Of a stretch of 64,000 bases of DNA, positions 9,201 through 19,816 are shown piece by piece. The stretch's first letter is position 1, and each line of letters begins with the position of its first letter. The notes beneath the pieces are model-generated. The model was given only the letters and a program-made list of their open reading frames with translations, did not search any database and was not told where the DNA came from. This stretch comes from Chondrosia reniformis (lineage: Eukaryota; Porifera; Demospongiae; Chondrillida; Chondrillidae): positions 4,030,001 to 4,094,000 of the forward strand of contig OX359194.1 in NCBI GenBank assembly GCA_947172415.1. Direction: 5' to 3'. The position numbers were made by a program, and so were the translations under genes.

Positions 9201-11238
9201 TAAATGTAAATTGGTGAGAGAGGAGGTGGAGTATCTGGGCTATGTAGTTTCTTCCAAAGGGATTGCAGCTGCACCCAACAAGGTCAGTGCCATTCAACAA
9301 TATCCCACTCCTAAGGATCTCAAGGCACTTCGCTCGTTTTTGGGGCTGGCCTCCTTCTACAGGAGGTTCATACCATGTTTTTCTGTTGTTGCTGGTCCAT
9401 TGTTTTCTCTAACAAAAAAGGATGTATCGTTCCAATGGGGAGAATCTTGTCAGAAAGCCTTTCAGCAGCTGAAAGATAGTCTTAGTAGCGCACCTGTGCT
9501 AGCCTTTCCAGATTTTGCATCTGAATTTCTGCTGGAGACAGATGCTTCCGGGAAAGGACTGGGGGCAGTTCTCTCACAGCAGCAATCAGATGGGACAAGT
9601 CGTCCTGTTGCATTTGCTAGCCGAACTCTGCAGAGTCATGAAAAGAACTACAGTGTTACGGAAATGGAGGGGCTTGCGGTTGTGTGGGCTGTGAAACATT
9701 TTCGCCCATACCTTTATGGACATCGTTGTCAGGTGTTTACAGACCATGAGGCTCTAAAGGCTCTGTTGAACACACCTCATCCTTCTGGGAAGTTAGCCAG
9801 ATGGGGTTTGGTACTACAGGAACTAGATTTAGTCATTAATTACCGTCCAGGACGTAAAAATGAGAAGGCCGATGCTTTGTCACGCTATCCTGTGAGGATG
9901 AGTGAAGAGGAGTCTTGTGATGAGAAGGTGGTAGCAGCTATTAATGGTTCAGTAGAGCAAAGGGAAGATACGGAAGAGCAACAACAACCACTGGACCAGC
10001 GGCAGAGAGTAGATCCTGATCTGTTACCTATCATCAACTATCACGAAGATGGAAGCTTGCCAGAAAATAATGCTGCTGCTCGACAATTGGTGCTCAATAA
10101 GCCTCATTATACCTTAGTGGATGGGATTCTTTACCATCTTGCTTTAGATGGAACCCTACGGCTGGTCCCTCCCAAACAGGACCGGTATAGCCTATTTACC
10201 GGAGTCCATGCTGGAAAGTTTGGTGGCCATTTGGGGGAAGTCAAGGTGCATAGTGTACTGAGTAAGCATTACTGGTGGAAAGGAATGAGGCAAGATATTG
10301 TCAATTGGACTAGGTCCTGTCTAGCCTGTGCCACGCGTAGGGTCGGGCGTGCTATTAAACCATTGTTAACTCCCATTCCAGTAGGTGGGCCATTTGACCG
10401 ACTTGGAATGGATGTTTTGCAATTGCCAAAAACAGCCCGAGGCCACCAGTACGCAGTTGTGTTTATGGATTATTTGACCAAATGGCCCGAGGTGTTTGCC
10501 ACAAGAGATCAAACTGCTCTGACCATTGCTAAACTGTTGGTGGAACACATTGTTAGCAGGCATGGAGTACCCGCAGAGTTGTTGTCTGACCGGGGGGCAG
10601 CTTTCCTTTCGGGACTACTGCAGGAGACTTACAGGCTTTTGGGATTGCGAAAAGCCAATACTACTGCCTACCACCCGAAGACTGATGGGTTGGTTGAGAG
10701 ATTCAACAGGACGCTACTGGAGATGCTCTCCAAGACATCCAGTGATACAGGAAGGGATTGGGATATCAATCTACCTTATGTCCTTTTTGCGTATAGGGTG
10801 AGTGCACAACCTTCCACAGGAGAATCCCCCTTTTATCTTCTTTATGGTAGGGATGCTCGGTTACCTTTGGAGGAGGTATTAGCAACTCCTGTGTCGCGCT
10901 CCTTTGTAGGGGTTGATGATTATCGGGCTGAGTTTGCTGCTAAGATGCATGAAGCCTGGGAGCTGGCCAGAAAACACATAAGTAGAGCGCAAAAGAGACA
11001 AAAGAAGCAATATGACCGGAATGCACGACCTGATTCTTTTTCAGTAGGAGAACGTGTCTTTGTCTATATGCCGTCAGCTCGGACTGGACCTACCTACAAG
11101 CTAGCACGGCCTTATCATGGACCATACCGCGTGGTGGCAGTTCATGAGACAGGACTGGAGGTCTCCCCAGTGGGGCATCCTGAGCGTGCTCCCATACGGG
11201 TTTCCATAGAGAGAATTCGTCGATGCCCTAATCAGTGA
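6235..11238 (+). CDS. Gag-pol polyprotein of Ty3/gypsy retrotransposon (1667 aa)
   Basis: Start: the first ATG in the frame is at 6235; the open frame extends slightly upstream but without an ATG. Domains in order: a charged N-terminal coiled coil (about residues 5-135), a retrotransposon gag capsid region (about 160-330), a CCHC zinc knuckle (starts residue 385), an aspartic protease with DSG (486-488), reverse transcriptase with YLDD (954-957; catalytic centre from about 803), RNase H starting with TDAS (D1103), and an integrase with an HHCC zinc-binding region (H1325 to C1362/C1365). The integrase core carries D1393, D1452 and E1488, the last two separated by 35 residues as in DD35E enzymes. 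A GPY-like motif lies near the C terminus. Gag and pol are in one frame with no shift or stop between them, so the capsid:enzyme ratio must be set by processing or another means. The product would form cytoplasmic particles that reverse-transcribe the RNA and integrate the cDNA. Known: these motifs are diagnostic of Ty3/gypsy. Inferred: the copy is active. Confidence 0.96.
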   Translation: MSRMEALSLELETVKGELGKLKIENEKLRSHNAEGALLVDAQTEAKQNQEMYEKAVGDMAEKEEEIRRLRDELKIAEDRLQKAVADHSKIQEEVQGVRDQAELELHRALAKERAKWEEREERLARQLKAQTVPDPVPVPTLPPLTGEEEVPEVGGLVEAESTRPVMPQGIPPLAKFNGEGHSSEETFQEWKEQFELVAGLCRWSSQTRLVNLVTRLRRQAYAFYRSCTLAQRGNYLTLMAELEKRFTPVTIPAVQTSIFHERQQGAKESVDAYAQDLRQLFLKAYPKAQQGSKEAEEMGKSVLSSQFVAGLRADLKSKIAGLEGDMENLLVRARFEEAKLRSFGENGGVKLYTKKVSAVQDTRKDSAGVQPPKAPNPQRAADTKCYSCGGVGHFARSCPLKKKRGPVEAKGQTTPVAVVVPEENQLTSTNKSTGNWQDVAIEEELTQLKATLHGVKAAKEASDVQLGEIPKTVVSLEGVPVEAMIDSGSPVSIVSLKCLLNVLLSRKAVDQTIEGWIQEITSRMKPTAVALKSYSGDHLPIVKQMQVQVSRKARHGNVWVQIQKDAPVDFLLGTDLQPLLGLLVREESDCQVEQRVGADDLDKVASIGQKTKALDAHANSSLIEGQVCLLKAVKLPVGFCGMLPVEKRGPGGEEVALFIPKADLVQRDGFILEEVLMGTQPQSMVSVRNTGTEAIVLDRGQVLGSLEAVTILAEEAAGDERKSDQIQADCCRIQGSLPSDSVERVQELMEKLLPDSGNIGEIGKVQLQQLIKEYGDIFAMNDTELGCAEDTVHSIDTGEHMPIKQHPRRIPFALRGEVKKMIEGMLRQGVIKPSHSPWASPIVLVAKKDGGTRFCIDYRKLNAITKMDVYPLPRIDDMLDLLSKNRFLTTLDLASGYWQVKMAKTSQEKTAFTTHLGLYEFMVMPFGLCNAPATFQRLMERILHGLVGTVCLVYLDDVLVLGRDLEEHLVNIRKVWDRIREAGLRLKPSKCKLVREEVEYLGYVVSSKGIAAAPNKVSAIQQYPTPKDLKALRSFLGLASFYRRFIPCFSVVAGPLFSLTKKDVSFQWGESCQKAFQQLKDSLSSAPVLAFPDFASEFLLETDASGKGLGAVLSQQQSDGTSRPVAFASRTLQSHEKNYSVTEMEGLAVVWAVKHFRPYLYGHRCQVFTDHEALKALLNTPHPSGKLARWGLVLQELDLVINYRPGRKNEKADALSRYPVRMSEEESCDEKVVAAINGSVEQREDTEEQQQPLDQRQRVDPDLLPIINYHEDGSLPENNAAARQLVLNKPHYTLVDGILYHLALDGTLRLVPPKQDRYSLFTGVHAGKFGGHLGEVKVHSVLSKHYWWKGMRQDIVNWTRSCLACATRRVGRAIKPLLTPIPVGGPFDRLGMDVLQLPKTARGHQYAVVFMDYLTKWPEVFATRDQTALTIAKLLVEHIVSRHGVPAELLSDRGAAFLSGLLQETYRLLGLRKANTTAYHPKTDGLVERFNRTLLEMLSKTSSDTGRDWDINLPYVLFAYRVSAQPSTGESPFYLLYGRDARLPLEEVLATPVSRSFVGVDDYRAEFAAKMHEAWELARKHISRAQKRQKKQYDRNARPDSFSVGERVFVYMPSARTGPTYKLARPYHGPYRVVAVHETGLEVSPVGHPERAPIRVSIERIRRCPNQ

Positions 11239-11370
11239 GGGGATGAATTCTATCCACCTTCGAGGAAAAGACCTACCCAGAATAATAAGGTAAAAGAAAA
11301 TAAGGAAGATGATTCCAGTACCTGGAGTGGGCGGCTCCGCTCTCATACAGGACAGGGACGTCCACCAGCT

Positions 11371-11383
11371 GAGGCGGGGGAAA
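11371..11383 (+). other. Polypurine tract
   Basis: GAGGCGGGGGAAA lies immediately before the 3' LTR; apart from one C it is purine only. This is the expected plus-strand priming site. The 132 bases between the gag-pol stop and this tract hold no other ORF of note. Confidence 0.85.
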
Positions 11384-11619
11384 TGTAAAGAACTGTTGCT
11401 AGGCTAGCTACTTAAAAAAAAAGAATTGATTACGTCATTATATACTGTTTTTGGACTGCCTTGAACAAGTGTATGTATGATGTTTTTTTGGTAGTAGAGA
11501 GTATCTTTTCTGTATCCTTGATAAGTGGATTACGATTAACTTTGCGAGTGCTCATTCGATAAGTCGTTGACCGTGGCGTGGTTGCGCTAATATAACGGAC
11601 TCGAGAGGAGAACGTTACA
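11384..11619 (+). repeat. 3' long terminal repeat
   Basis: Matches the 5' LTR over its full length except for one extra A in the poly-A run near 11420. It is followed by CTAG, the right copy of the target-site duplication. Confidence 0.95.
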
Positions 11620-11623
11620 CTAG

Positions 11624-12486
11624 TTACCTGTGTTTTGACTAGTTTTATGTAGTAGTTGTGTGTACTAGTTATATGTGTACGTAATAAGCATATGTACTAG
11701 TTGTATGTACTTGGTGTATGTAATAGTTATGGGTTCTAGTACTAGTTATAGTGGTTACTAGGTGGGTACCAGTTGTATGTACTAGCTGTTTGTACTATTT
11801 GTATGTACTAATTGACTGTTCTAGTTGATTTTACTAGTTGTATGTACTAGTACTAATTATATTTACTAGTTGTAGGTACAAGTTGAATGTAGTAGTTGTA
11901 TGTAATAGTTGAATGTAATTGTTTATGTACTAGTTGTATGCACTAGTTCTATGTATACATTACTTGTATGTACTAACTGTGTACTAATTGTTTATACTAG
12001 TTTTATGTGGTAGTTTTAATTTCACGTTCAATGAACTAGCTGTATGTACTAGTGTCTTGTTGTTTGTCCTAGTTGTATGTATGAGTTTTATGTACTCTTA
12101 CTATGTTCTTGTTGCATGTGCTAGTTTATAGTTGTATGTACTAGTTGTATATATTACTTGTATATCCTAGTTGTATGTACTAGGTGTATGTACTATTTAT
12201 AAATACTAGTTATAGGTGTATGTACTAGTTATATGTTCTATTTATATGTAGTACTGGTGTGTACTAGTTGTATGTACTAATTTTATGTACTAGGTGTGTG
12301 TACTAGTTTTATGTACTAGTTGTATGTACTAGTATTAGTTATATTTAATAGTTGTAGGTACAAGTTGTATTAAGTAGTTGCATATAGTAGTTGTATGTAC
12401 AAATTGCATGTACTAGTTGTATGTTGTAGTTGCATGTCCTAGTTATGTACTCATTGTATGTACTAATTGTATGTATATATTACTTG
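11624..12486 (+). repeat. 13-bp satellite array, forward (block F1 continued)
   Basis: Satellite resumes directly after the target-site duplication, with the expanded ggttctagtactagt variant near 11735. No gene seen. Confidence 0.92.
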
Positions 12487-12735
12487 TATGTACTAGTTTT
12501 GTACTATAAAGGCTCATTGCTACGTGGAGAGTACTGGTTATAGATAGTTATTGAGTGTAATCGCAGCGACTGGAATACACAATGAACAATTCTTTTAATT
12601 TCCAGGACGTTTCAATCCAAAGGACCTTTCTCAACTGGTATAAAAACAAACTGAAACAACTGAAAAAACACTTCCTAAAATAGGTGTGGGTGACAGGGAA
12701 TGATTTGTGATGTCAGAATAAATTAAATGATAAAA
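12487..12735 (-). mobile_element. Non-satellite island, probable terminal remnant of a Penelope-like element
   Basis: About 250 bp with no 13-bp periodicity and no long ORF. On the minus strand it contains a degenerate hammerhead-like motif (12602-12638) of the kind found in PLE terminal repeats, which is the only basis for the family call. The flanks are satellite on both sides. It has no second copy in this window that I can see. Confidence 0.5.
12602..12638 (-). ncRNA. Degenerate hammerhead-like motif
   Basis: Read on the minus strand: CCAG, then TTGAGAA where CTGATGA is expected, an AGGTCC...GGATT imperfect stem II, then GAAACGTC, then CTGG pairing with the first CCAG as stem I. GAAAC followed by GTC gives the palindromic stem III and cleavage triplet used by PLE hammerheads. 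The catalytic CUGANGA box is not conserved, so self-cleavage is unlikely. Confidence 0.4.
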
Positions 12736-15650
12736 ATGTGTACTAGTTGTATATACCAGTTTTATGTGGTAGTTTTATGTTCACCTTCTATGAAGTAGCT
12801 GTATGTACTAGTGTCTTGTTGTTGGTACTAGTTGTATGTATGAGTTTTATGTACTCTTGCTATATAATAGTTGCATGTACTAGTTTCTAGTTGTATGTAC
12901 TAGTTTCTAGTTGTATGTACTAGTTGTATGCACTGGTTGTGTGTATTAGTTGTATGTATTACTTGTATATCCTAGTTGTATGTACTAGGTGTATGTACAA
13001 TATATATATACTAGTTATATGTGTATGTACTAGTTATATGTCCTACTTGCATGTACTAGTTGTAGGTTCTCGTTCTAGTTATACTAGGTACTAGGTAGAT
13101 CCTAGGTGCATGTACTAGATAAAAGATGTTGTACTATTATGTATATACTAGTTATATGTGTTTGTAATAAGTATATGTACTAGTTGAATGTACTACTTAT
13201 ATGTACTAATTGTATGTACTAGCTGTATGTAATAGTTACAGATTCTAGCACTAGTTATAGTGGTTACTAGATAGATACAAGTTGTATGTACTAGCTGTTT
13301 GTACTATTTGTATGTACTAATTGTATGTACTAGTTGATTGTACTAATTGTATATGCTAGTACAAATTATATCTACTAGTTTTAGGTACTAGTTGTATGTA
13401 GAACTTGTATGTAATAGTTATATGTACTGGTTATATGTACTAGTTTAATGTACTAGTTGTATGTACTAGTTATGTACCAGTTGTATGCACTAGTTTTATG
13501 TACTAGTTTTATGTACTCGTTCTATGTACTAGTTGTATTTACTAGTTGTATGTACCAGTTGTATGTACTAGTTATATGGAGTAGTTGTGTGTACTAGTTG
13601 TATGTACTAATTTTATGTACTAGGTGTATATACTAGTTTTCTCTACTAGTTGTATGTACTAGTATTAGTTATATTTAATAGTTGTTGGTATTATTGTATG
13701 TAGTTGTTGGATGTAGAAGTTGTATGTACGAATGTTATGTACTAGTTGTAAGAACTAGTTGCATGTACTAGTTATGTACCCAATGTATATACTAGTTGTA
13801 TGTATATACTAGTTTCTAGTTCTATGCACTAGTTGTATGTACTGGTTGTGTGTACTAGTGGTTTAAAATACTTGTATATCCTAGTTGTATTTACTAGATG
13901 TACTTACCATTTATATCCTCTTGTTATATGTGTATGTACTAGTTATATGTTCTAGTTGTGTCTAATTGTTGTATGTACTAACTATATTAACTATTTGTAG
14001 TTACTAGTTGTATGTACTAGTTGTTGTACCAGTAACTAGTTGTATGTTCTAGTTGTATGTACTAATTGTATGTATTTTATTTATATACCAGTTTTATGTT
14101 CTAATTGTTTGTACTAGTTGTATTTAATAGCTATATTTACTAGTTGTAGGCACTAGTTGTATGTATTAGTTGTATGCACTAGTTCTATGCTCTAGTTGTT
14201 GGTTCTTGTACTAGTTATACTAGGTCCTAGGTAGATCCTAGTTGTATGTTCTGGATAGAAGTTGTATGTACTAGTTTTATATACTAGATGTGTGTATTTG
14301 TTGTATATACTAGTAGTATGTCCTAGTTGTATGTCCTAGTTGTATATACTAGGTGCATGTATTAGTGGTTTGTACTAGTTGTGTGTACTCGATAATAGTT
14401 GTATTACTAGGTGTAGATATTAGTTGTCGGTTCTAATACTAGTTGTACTACGTACTAGGTAGCTTCTAGTTGTATTTACTAGTTGGATGTACTAGTTGTA
14501 GGTTCTAGTTTATGTTCTAGTTGTATATACTATTTATATGTACTAGTTATCTGTGTATGTACTAGTTATATGTAGTAGTTGCGTGTACTAGGTGTATATA
14601 CTGGCTGTGTGAACTAGTTATATGTACTAGTTGTATGTACTGGTTGTAGTTTCTAGTCCTAGTTATACTAGGTACTAGGTAGATCCTAGTTGCATGGACT
14701 AGATACAAGGTGTATGTACTATTTGTATATACTAGTTGTGTGTAATTATTGTATGTACTAGGTGTATTAACTAGTTGTGTGTAATAGTTGTATGTAATAC
14801 TGTTTGTACTAAGTGTATGTCCTAGTTGTATGTACTAGCTGTGTGTATTAGTTGTATGCACTAGTTGTCTATACCAGTTTTATGTACTAGTTGTCTGTAC
14901 TATCTATATGCACTAGTTGTATTTACTATCTGTATGTACTAGGTGTATGTACTATTTTTATGTACTAGTTTTTTATACTAGTTGTACGCATCATTTATAT
15001 GTACTAGTTATATGTACTAGTTGTAGGTTCTAGTACTAGATACACTAGATACTAGTTGTATGTACTAAGTATATGTACTAGTTGTATGTACTAGTTATGT
15101 TAAATTGTAGTATGTACTAGTTGTATGTAATTGTTGTTGGTTCTAGTGCTAGTTGTACCTGGTACTAAGTGGGTTCTAGTTGTATGTACTAGTTGTTTGT
15201 ACTATTTGTATGTACTAGTTGATTGTATTGGTTGTGTGTAATTGTTATATGTACTAGTTATATTTACTAGTTGTAGGTTCTAGTTGTATGTACTCGTTGT
15301 ATGTACTAGTTGTAAGAACTAGTAACTAGTTGTGTGTCCTAGTTTTATGTTCTTGTTGTATATACTATTTATATGTACTAGTTAACTGTGTATGGACTAG
15401 TTGTATGTAGTAGTTGTGTGTACTAGTTATATGTACTAGATGTATGTACTAGTTGAATGTACTAGTTGAAGGTTCTAGTACTGGTTATTCTAAGTACTAG
15501 GTAGGAACTAGTTGTATGTAAATTATACTAGTTGTATGTACTAGGTGTATGAACTAGTTGTGGGAAATTGCTGTATGTACTAGTGTATGTACTAATTGTA
15601 TGTACTAGTTGTATGAACTAGTTGTATATACTATTTGTATATAATATTAG
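12736..15650 (+). repeat. 13-bp satellite array, forward (end of block F1)
   Basis: Continuous forward satellite. The expanded variant (ggttctagtactagt followed by tactaggtactaggtag) recurs near 13070, 13240, 14205, 14430, 14650, 15030 and 15475, suggesting a diverged higher-order organisation of a few hundred bp. No coding sequence. Confidence 0.92.
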
Positions 15651-15690
15651 CACATAAAGTTAGTAAATATAGTTTGTTAATAGTACATAC
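15640..15690. other. Satellite orientation switch, forward to reverse
   Basis: Left of this point units read ACTAGTTGTATGT; right of it they read ACATACAACTAGT. The join is an AT-rich stretch (tatataatattagcacataaag). The first bases on the right match 26341 onward, so the boundary coincides with the edge of a duplicated block. Confidence 0.85.
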
Positions 15691-16376
15691 ACCTAGTACA
15701 TACAACTACTACATACAACTAATACATATAACTAGTACATATGATAACTACATACAACTACTATATATAACTAGTACATAGAACAATTACACACAACTAG
15801 TATATACATAAAACTATTTACATAAAACTACATACAACTAGTATATGCAACTAGTTACTAGTACATCCAACTAGTACATCAAACTAGTACATACAACTAG
15901 TAGATATAACTAGTTACTAGTACATACAACTAGTAAATACAAATAGTCCAAACATTTCACAAAACTAGTACATAAAATTAATACATAGAATTATATAGTT
16001 CATACAATTAGTACATACAACTAGTTACTAGTATAATCCAACTAGTACATACAGCTAGTACATCCAACTAGTACACATAACTAGAACATACAGCTAGTAC
16101 ATCCAACTAGTACATATAACTAGTACATACAGCTAGTACTTACAACCAGTTCGTACAACTATTACGTATAATAGTTGCTAGTACATATAACTAGTACATA
16201 CAACTAATACATACAACTAGTACATACAAGTAGTACATATAACTACATACAACTTGTTCAAACAACTAGTACATGCAACTAGCTACTAGTATATACAACT
16301 AGTACATGCAACAAGCTACTAGTATATAAAACTAGTATGTACAACAATTAAATGCTACTAGTACATCAATCTAGTA

Positions 16377-16825
16377 AAGTGTAACCTGATAATCCACCCC
16401 CGCTTAATACGCACAACCCCCCAATCTGCCTGAGTTCGTATTAAACGAATTCATTTACAAACTAGAAGTATTTATGTAATTCACCAAAGGCCAAATCCGC
16501 CATCCCCCATTATTTTCTCGCCTCAATTATACATTTATAGGTGTTTTCCACCTTTGTTATCCGCCGCTTTCATCAACATTATAATCATACCAAATAAATC
16601 TTAGAGATTGCCTCTAAGCGTTCAAAAACTGACTTGAAAATTGCCCAATATGTGACTGTAAGAGGAAGTATTCGACGGAAAGGCAAAAGCAAATATTGTT
16701 CATCATTTTATTTAGCTGGTTATAATTAGAATTGTATAATGACGATATTTGGCTAAACCGCCAAACTCAATATTCTGCCACAAAAGTGCTTGAACGAATT
16801 GTGGCGGATTTTCCCAGTTACACTG
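16377..16825. mobile_element. MITE, pogo/Tc1-mariner-like, copy 1
   Basis: About 449 bp with terminal inverted repeats: the left end reads agtgtaacc(t/c)gataatc and the right end is its reverse complement ending gttacactg. TA lies directly outside both ends (16375-16376 and 16826-16827), the target duplication of Tc1/mariner/pogo transposases. There is no transposase ORF, so it is non-autonomous. The first base of the left repeat has changed from C to A. Confidence 0.82.
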
Positions 16826-17138
16826 TACATATAAGTACATAAAACTAGTACATAAAACTATTACATATAACTAGTTCATACATCCATTGCACACAGTAGT
16901 ACACACAACAAGTACATATACTTAACTATATACACCTAGTACATACAACTAGTAAATACAACATGTAGAGACAACTGGTACATAAAATTTGGTATATACT
17001 ACCAGTACATACAACTATGTAATACTTACAACTATTACTACAACAATGACATAGTACTAGTTCATATAATCTGTATATATATATAACTAGTACATACAAC
17101 TAGTACATACAACTTGTACATACACCTAGTACATACAT

Positions 17139-17245
17139 ACAAAAACAAGGAGTTCGAGTTTAAGAAACTCGTGGGGCCCTAGGCGACCCTGAGTAAACTT
17201 GAAATACTTGACTGGTTCTCATGGATATCCGGTAAATTGATTTCA
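17139..17245 (+). repeat. Unclassified interspersed repeat, truncated copy
   Basis: The first 107 bp of the repeat seen in full at 18424-18783 and 20976-21343, ending abruptly after gatttca. It includes the short hairpin GAGTTTAAGAAACTC. It lies between two direct copies of a satellite segment of about 130 bp. Confidence 0.85.
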
Positions 17246-18423
17246 TACATAAAATTTGGTATATACCACCAGTACATACAACTCTGTAATACTTACAACT
17301 ATTACTACAACAATGACATAGTACTAGTTCATATAATCTGTATATATATATAACTAGTACATACAACTAGTACATACAACCAGTAACTACATCTAGTAAA
17401 TATAACTACTTCATACACAAATTTCACACAACTAGTATATACAAGTAGTACATATAATTACATACAACTAGTTCCAAAAACTAGTACATACAACAATTTC
17501 ACACAACCAGTACATATAACTAGTACATACAACAATTTCACACAACTAGTACATACAACTAGTACATTTTATTACTTTAAACTAGTACATTCAACTGGTA
17601 TATACAATTAGTAAATACAGATTGTTACTAGTACCTACACCTAGTACCTACAACTAGTTCATACAACTATTACATATAACTAGTACATGCAACTACGTAC
17701 TAGTACTTACAACTATTACATACCATTAGTACATACAACTACTACATACAACTAGTGCATATATCTAGTTACTAGTACATAAAACTAGTACATACAATTA
17801 GTAACTACAACTAGTAAATACAACTACTACATACAGCTAGTAAAAACAACTAGTACATACAACTAGTAAATACAACTAGTACATACACCTAGTATATACA
17901 ACTAGTTCATACAACTAGTTCATACAACTATTACATATAACTAGTACATGCAACTACTTATTAGTACATACAACTAGTACATACAACTAATACATACAAT
18001 TAGTAACTACAACTAGTAAATATAACTACTACATACAGCTAGTAAAAACAACTAGTTCATACAACTAGTAAATACAACTTGTACATACACCTAGTACATA
18101 CAACTAGTACATACAACTAGTCCATATAACTAGTACATGCAACTAATGACTAGTAGATACCGCTACTACATACAATTAGTACATACAACTAGTACATACA
18201 TCTAGTACATACAACTAGTTCATATAACTAATGCAAAAAACTACAAACTAGAACACCTATACAACAAGTTCGTACAATTAGTACATTATACTAGTCAATA
18301 GAACTAGTACATACAACTAGTACATTCAAAGAGTACATAAAGGTAGTACATACAACTAGTTACTACTACATAAAACTAATACATACAACTAGTAACTACA
18401 AATAGTAATTAAAATTAGTAGAT

Positions 18424-18783
18424 ACAAAAACAAGGAGTTCAAGTTTAAAAAACTCGTGGGGCCCTAGGAGACCCTGAGTAAACTCGAAATACTTGACTGG
18501 TTCTCATCGATATCCGGTAAACTGATTTCAGATCGACTCTTGTTGGCCGTCAATTTTTGGACAAGCTTTAGGTTACATTGTTTTAGTAATGATGGTTTTT
18601 AAGTCCATTTCGTTCGTTCAATGTTCTACCCCAAGGAAGAGAAAACTAGAAAACGAAAGCTACCCGAACATCCGCCATTTTTTAAAAGGTATATAGATGT
18701 ATATATTTACAAAACTACGAACAGGAAAACATAATTTCTGAAAACAATATAGGGGCCCTTGCGGTGCCCCAATTAGAGACAAC
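18424..18783 (+). repeat. Unclassified interspersed repeat, full copy 1
   Basis: A non-satellite segment of about 360 bp, beginning acaaaaacaagg and ending near aattagagac. It contains the hairpin GAGTTTAA(A/G)AAACTC near the left end and a GGGGCCC...GCCCC hairpin at the right end. No terminal inverted repeat, clear tRNA-type promoter boxes or poly(A) tail is seen, so I cannot assign a class; a SINE-like or other non-autonomous element is possible. Confidence 0.8.
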
Positions 18784-19574
18784 TAGAACATACAACTATA
18801 GCACATAAAACTAGTTTATACAACAACTAGTGCATACAAGTAGTACATATTACTAGTACATATAGCTAGTACATACAATGAGTACATATAACTAGTACAT
18901 ATATCAATTTCACACAACTAGAACATGAAAATAATATATAAATAGTAGTCTAGTACATACAACTAGTACATACTTCTAGTTACATACAACTAGTACATAC
19001 TTCTAGTTACTAGTTCATACAACTAGTACATATAACTAGTACATACAGTTAGTACATACAACTAGTACATATAACTAATACATACAACAATTTCACACAA
19101 CTAGCACATAAAACTAATACATATTATTACATAAAACTAGTACATACAACTAGTACATACAATTAGTAAATACAGATTGTTACTAGTACATACACCTGGT
19201 ACATACAACTAGTTCATACAACTGTTACATATAACCAGTACATGCAACTACCTACTAGTACTTACAACTAGTACGTACAATTAGGACATACAACCACTAC
19301 ATACAACAAGTACATACAACTAGTCTCAACAACTAGTAAATACAGATTGTTACTAGTTCTTACACCTAGTATATACATCTGATAACATACAATTATTACA
19401 CAAAACTAGTACATACAACAAAAACATATAACTAGTACATACCACAATTTTGTAAATACAACTAGTACATATAATTACTTACAACTAGTACATACAACTA
19501 GTATATACAAGCAGAACATACATTCAGTTACAAGTACATACAACCAGAACATACAACTAGTTACAAGTGCATAC

Positions 19575-19816
19575 CAAGGATTCACAGAAGATCAAGATAA
19601 AGAAAAAGACAAAGACTCCCAGGATCACTGATGAAGGGTGGAATTCCCAGAAACGGCTGTCTGACCCAGTGGAGAAGAAGATGAAAGAAGGGAAAAGAAG
19701 GAAGAAAAGACTACTGTATCTTCATCTAAAGCTCTCTTTAGGTTTAGTTCCCCTATAGGCTCTTTTTACAGAATAGGCATATAGCATGTAGGAAAATGGT
19801 ATCTTAGATTTTTCAT
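19575..19816 (+). mobile_element. 242-bp hammerhead-bearing unit, copy 1 (Naiad-type PLE terminal segment)
   Basis: Runs from caaggattcac to tttttcat and carries a hammerhead-like motif at 19622-19666. The same 242-bp segment is found at 26489-26730 and, inverted, at 50630-50871, where it lies between the RT end and a GIY-YIG start of a PLE. Here it sits alone in satellite; removing it leaves an almost regular unit (gtgcat|acaattag). The short ORF through it is lysine-rich and I do not regard it as a gene. Confidence 0.75.
19622..19666 (+). ncRNA. Hammerhead-like ribozyme motif, copy 1
   Basis: Core CTGATGA at 19628-19634, a short stem II (GGG/CCC with a GGAATT-containing loop), GAAA at 19650-19653, then C-GGCT-G-TC giving a two-base-pair stem III and a GTC cleavage triplet. 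TCA before the core can pair with TGA after the triplet, and further GG/CC pairs follow after a mismatch. Stem II is only three base pairs with an A:A at its base, so activity is uncertain. Confidence 0.5.

Larger units (their letters stand above)
5883..11619 (+). mobile_element. Complete Ty3/gypsy LTR retrotransposon
   Basis: Two LTRs (235 and 236 bp, beginning TGTAAAG and ending TTACA) flank a primer-binding site, one long gag-pol frame and a polypurine tract. CTAG lies directly outside both ends (5879-5882 and 11620-11623), a 4-bp target-site duplication inside the satellite's own ACTAGT. The LTRs differ by a single A in a poly-A run, so insertion is recent on an evolutionary scale. There is no envelope-like ORF between pol and the 3' LTR. 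Every part needed for retrotransposition appears present, making this the only element in the window likely to be functional. Confidence 0.96.
15660..19574 (-). repeat. 13-bp satellite array, reverse orientation (block R1, first part)
   Basis: Reverse-orientation satellite, interrupted by a MITE (16377-16825) and two copies of an unclassified repeat (17139-17245, 18424-18783). The stretch from 15660 to about 17400 is a diverged copy of 26341 to about 28150, MITE included. A segment of about 130 bp at 16979-17113 is repeated directly at 17246-17378, either side of the truncated unclassified repeat. A further variant unit, AACAATTTCACACAACTAG, recurs through the block. No gene. Confidence 0.92.

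Noticed and set aside
11239-11383. Envelope gene between pol and the 3' LTR
   Set aside because: Only 145 bases lie there and no ORF is present, so this is a retrotransposon, not an env-bearing errantivirus.
19567-19758. 63-codon lysine-rich ORF in the 242-bp unit
   Set aside because: The start lies in satellite and the other copies do not support it; the segment is better explained as a non-coding ribozyme-bearing unit.
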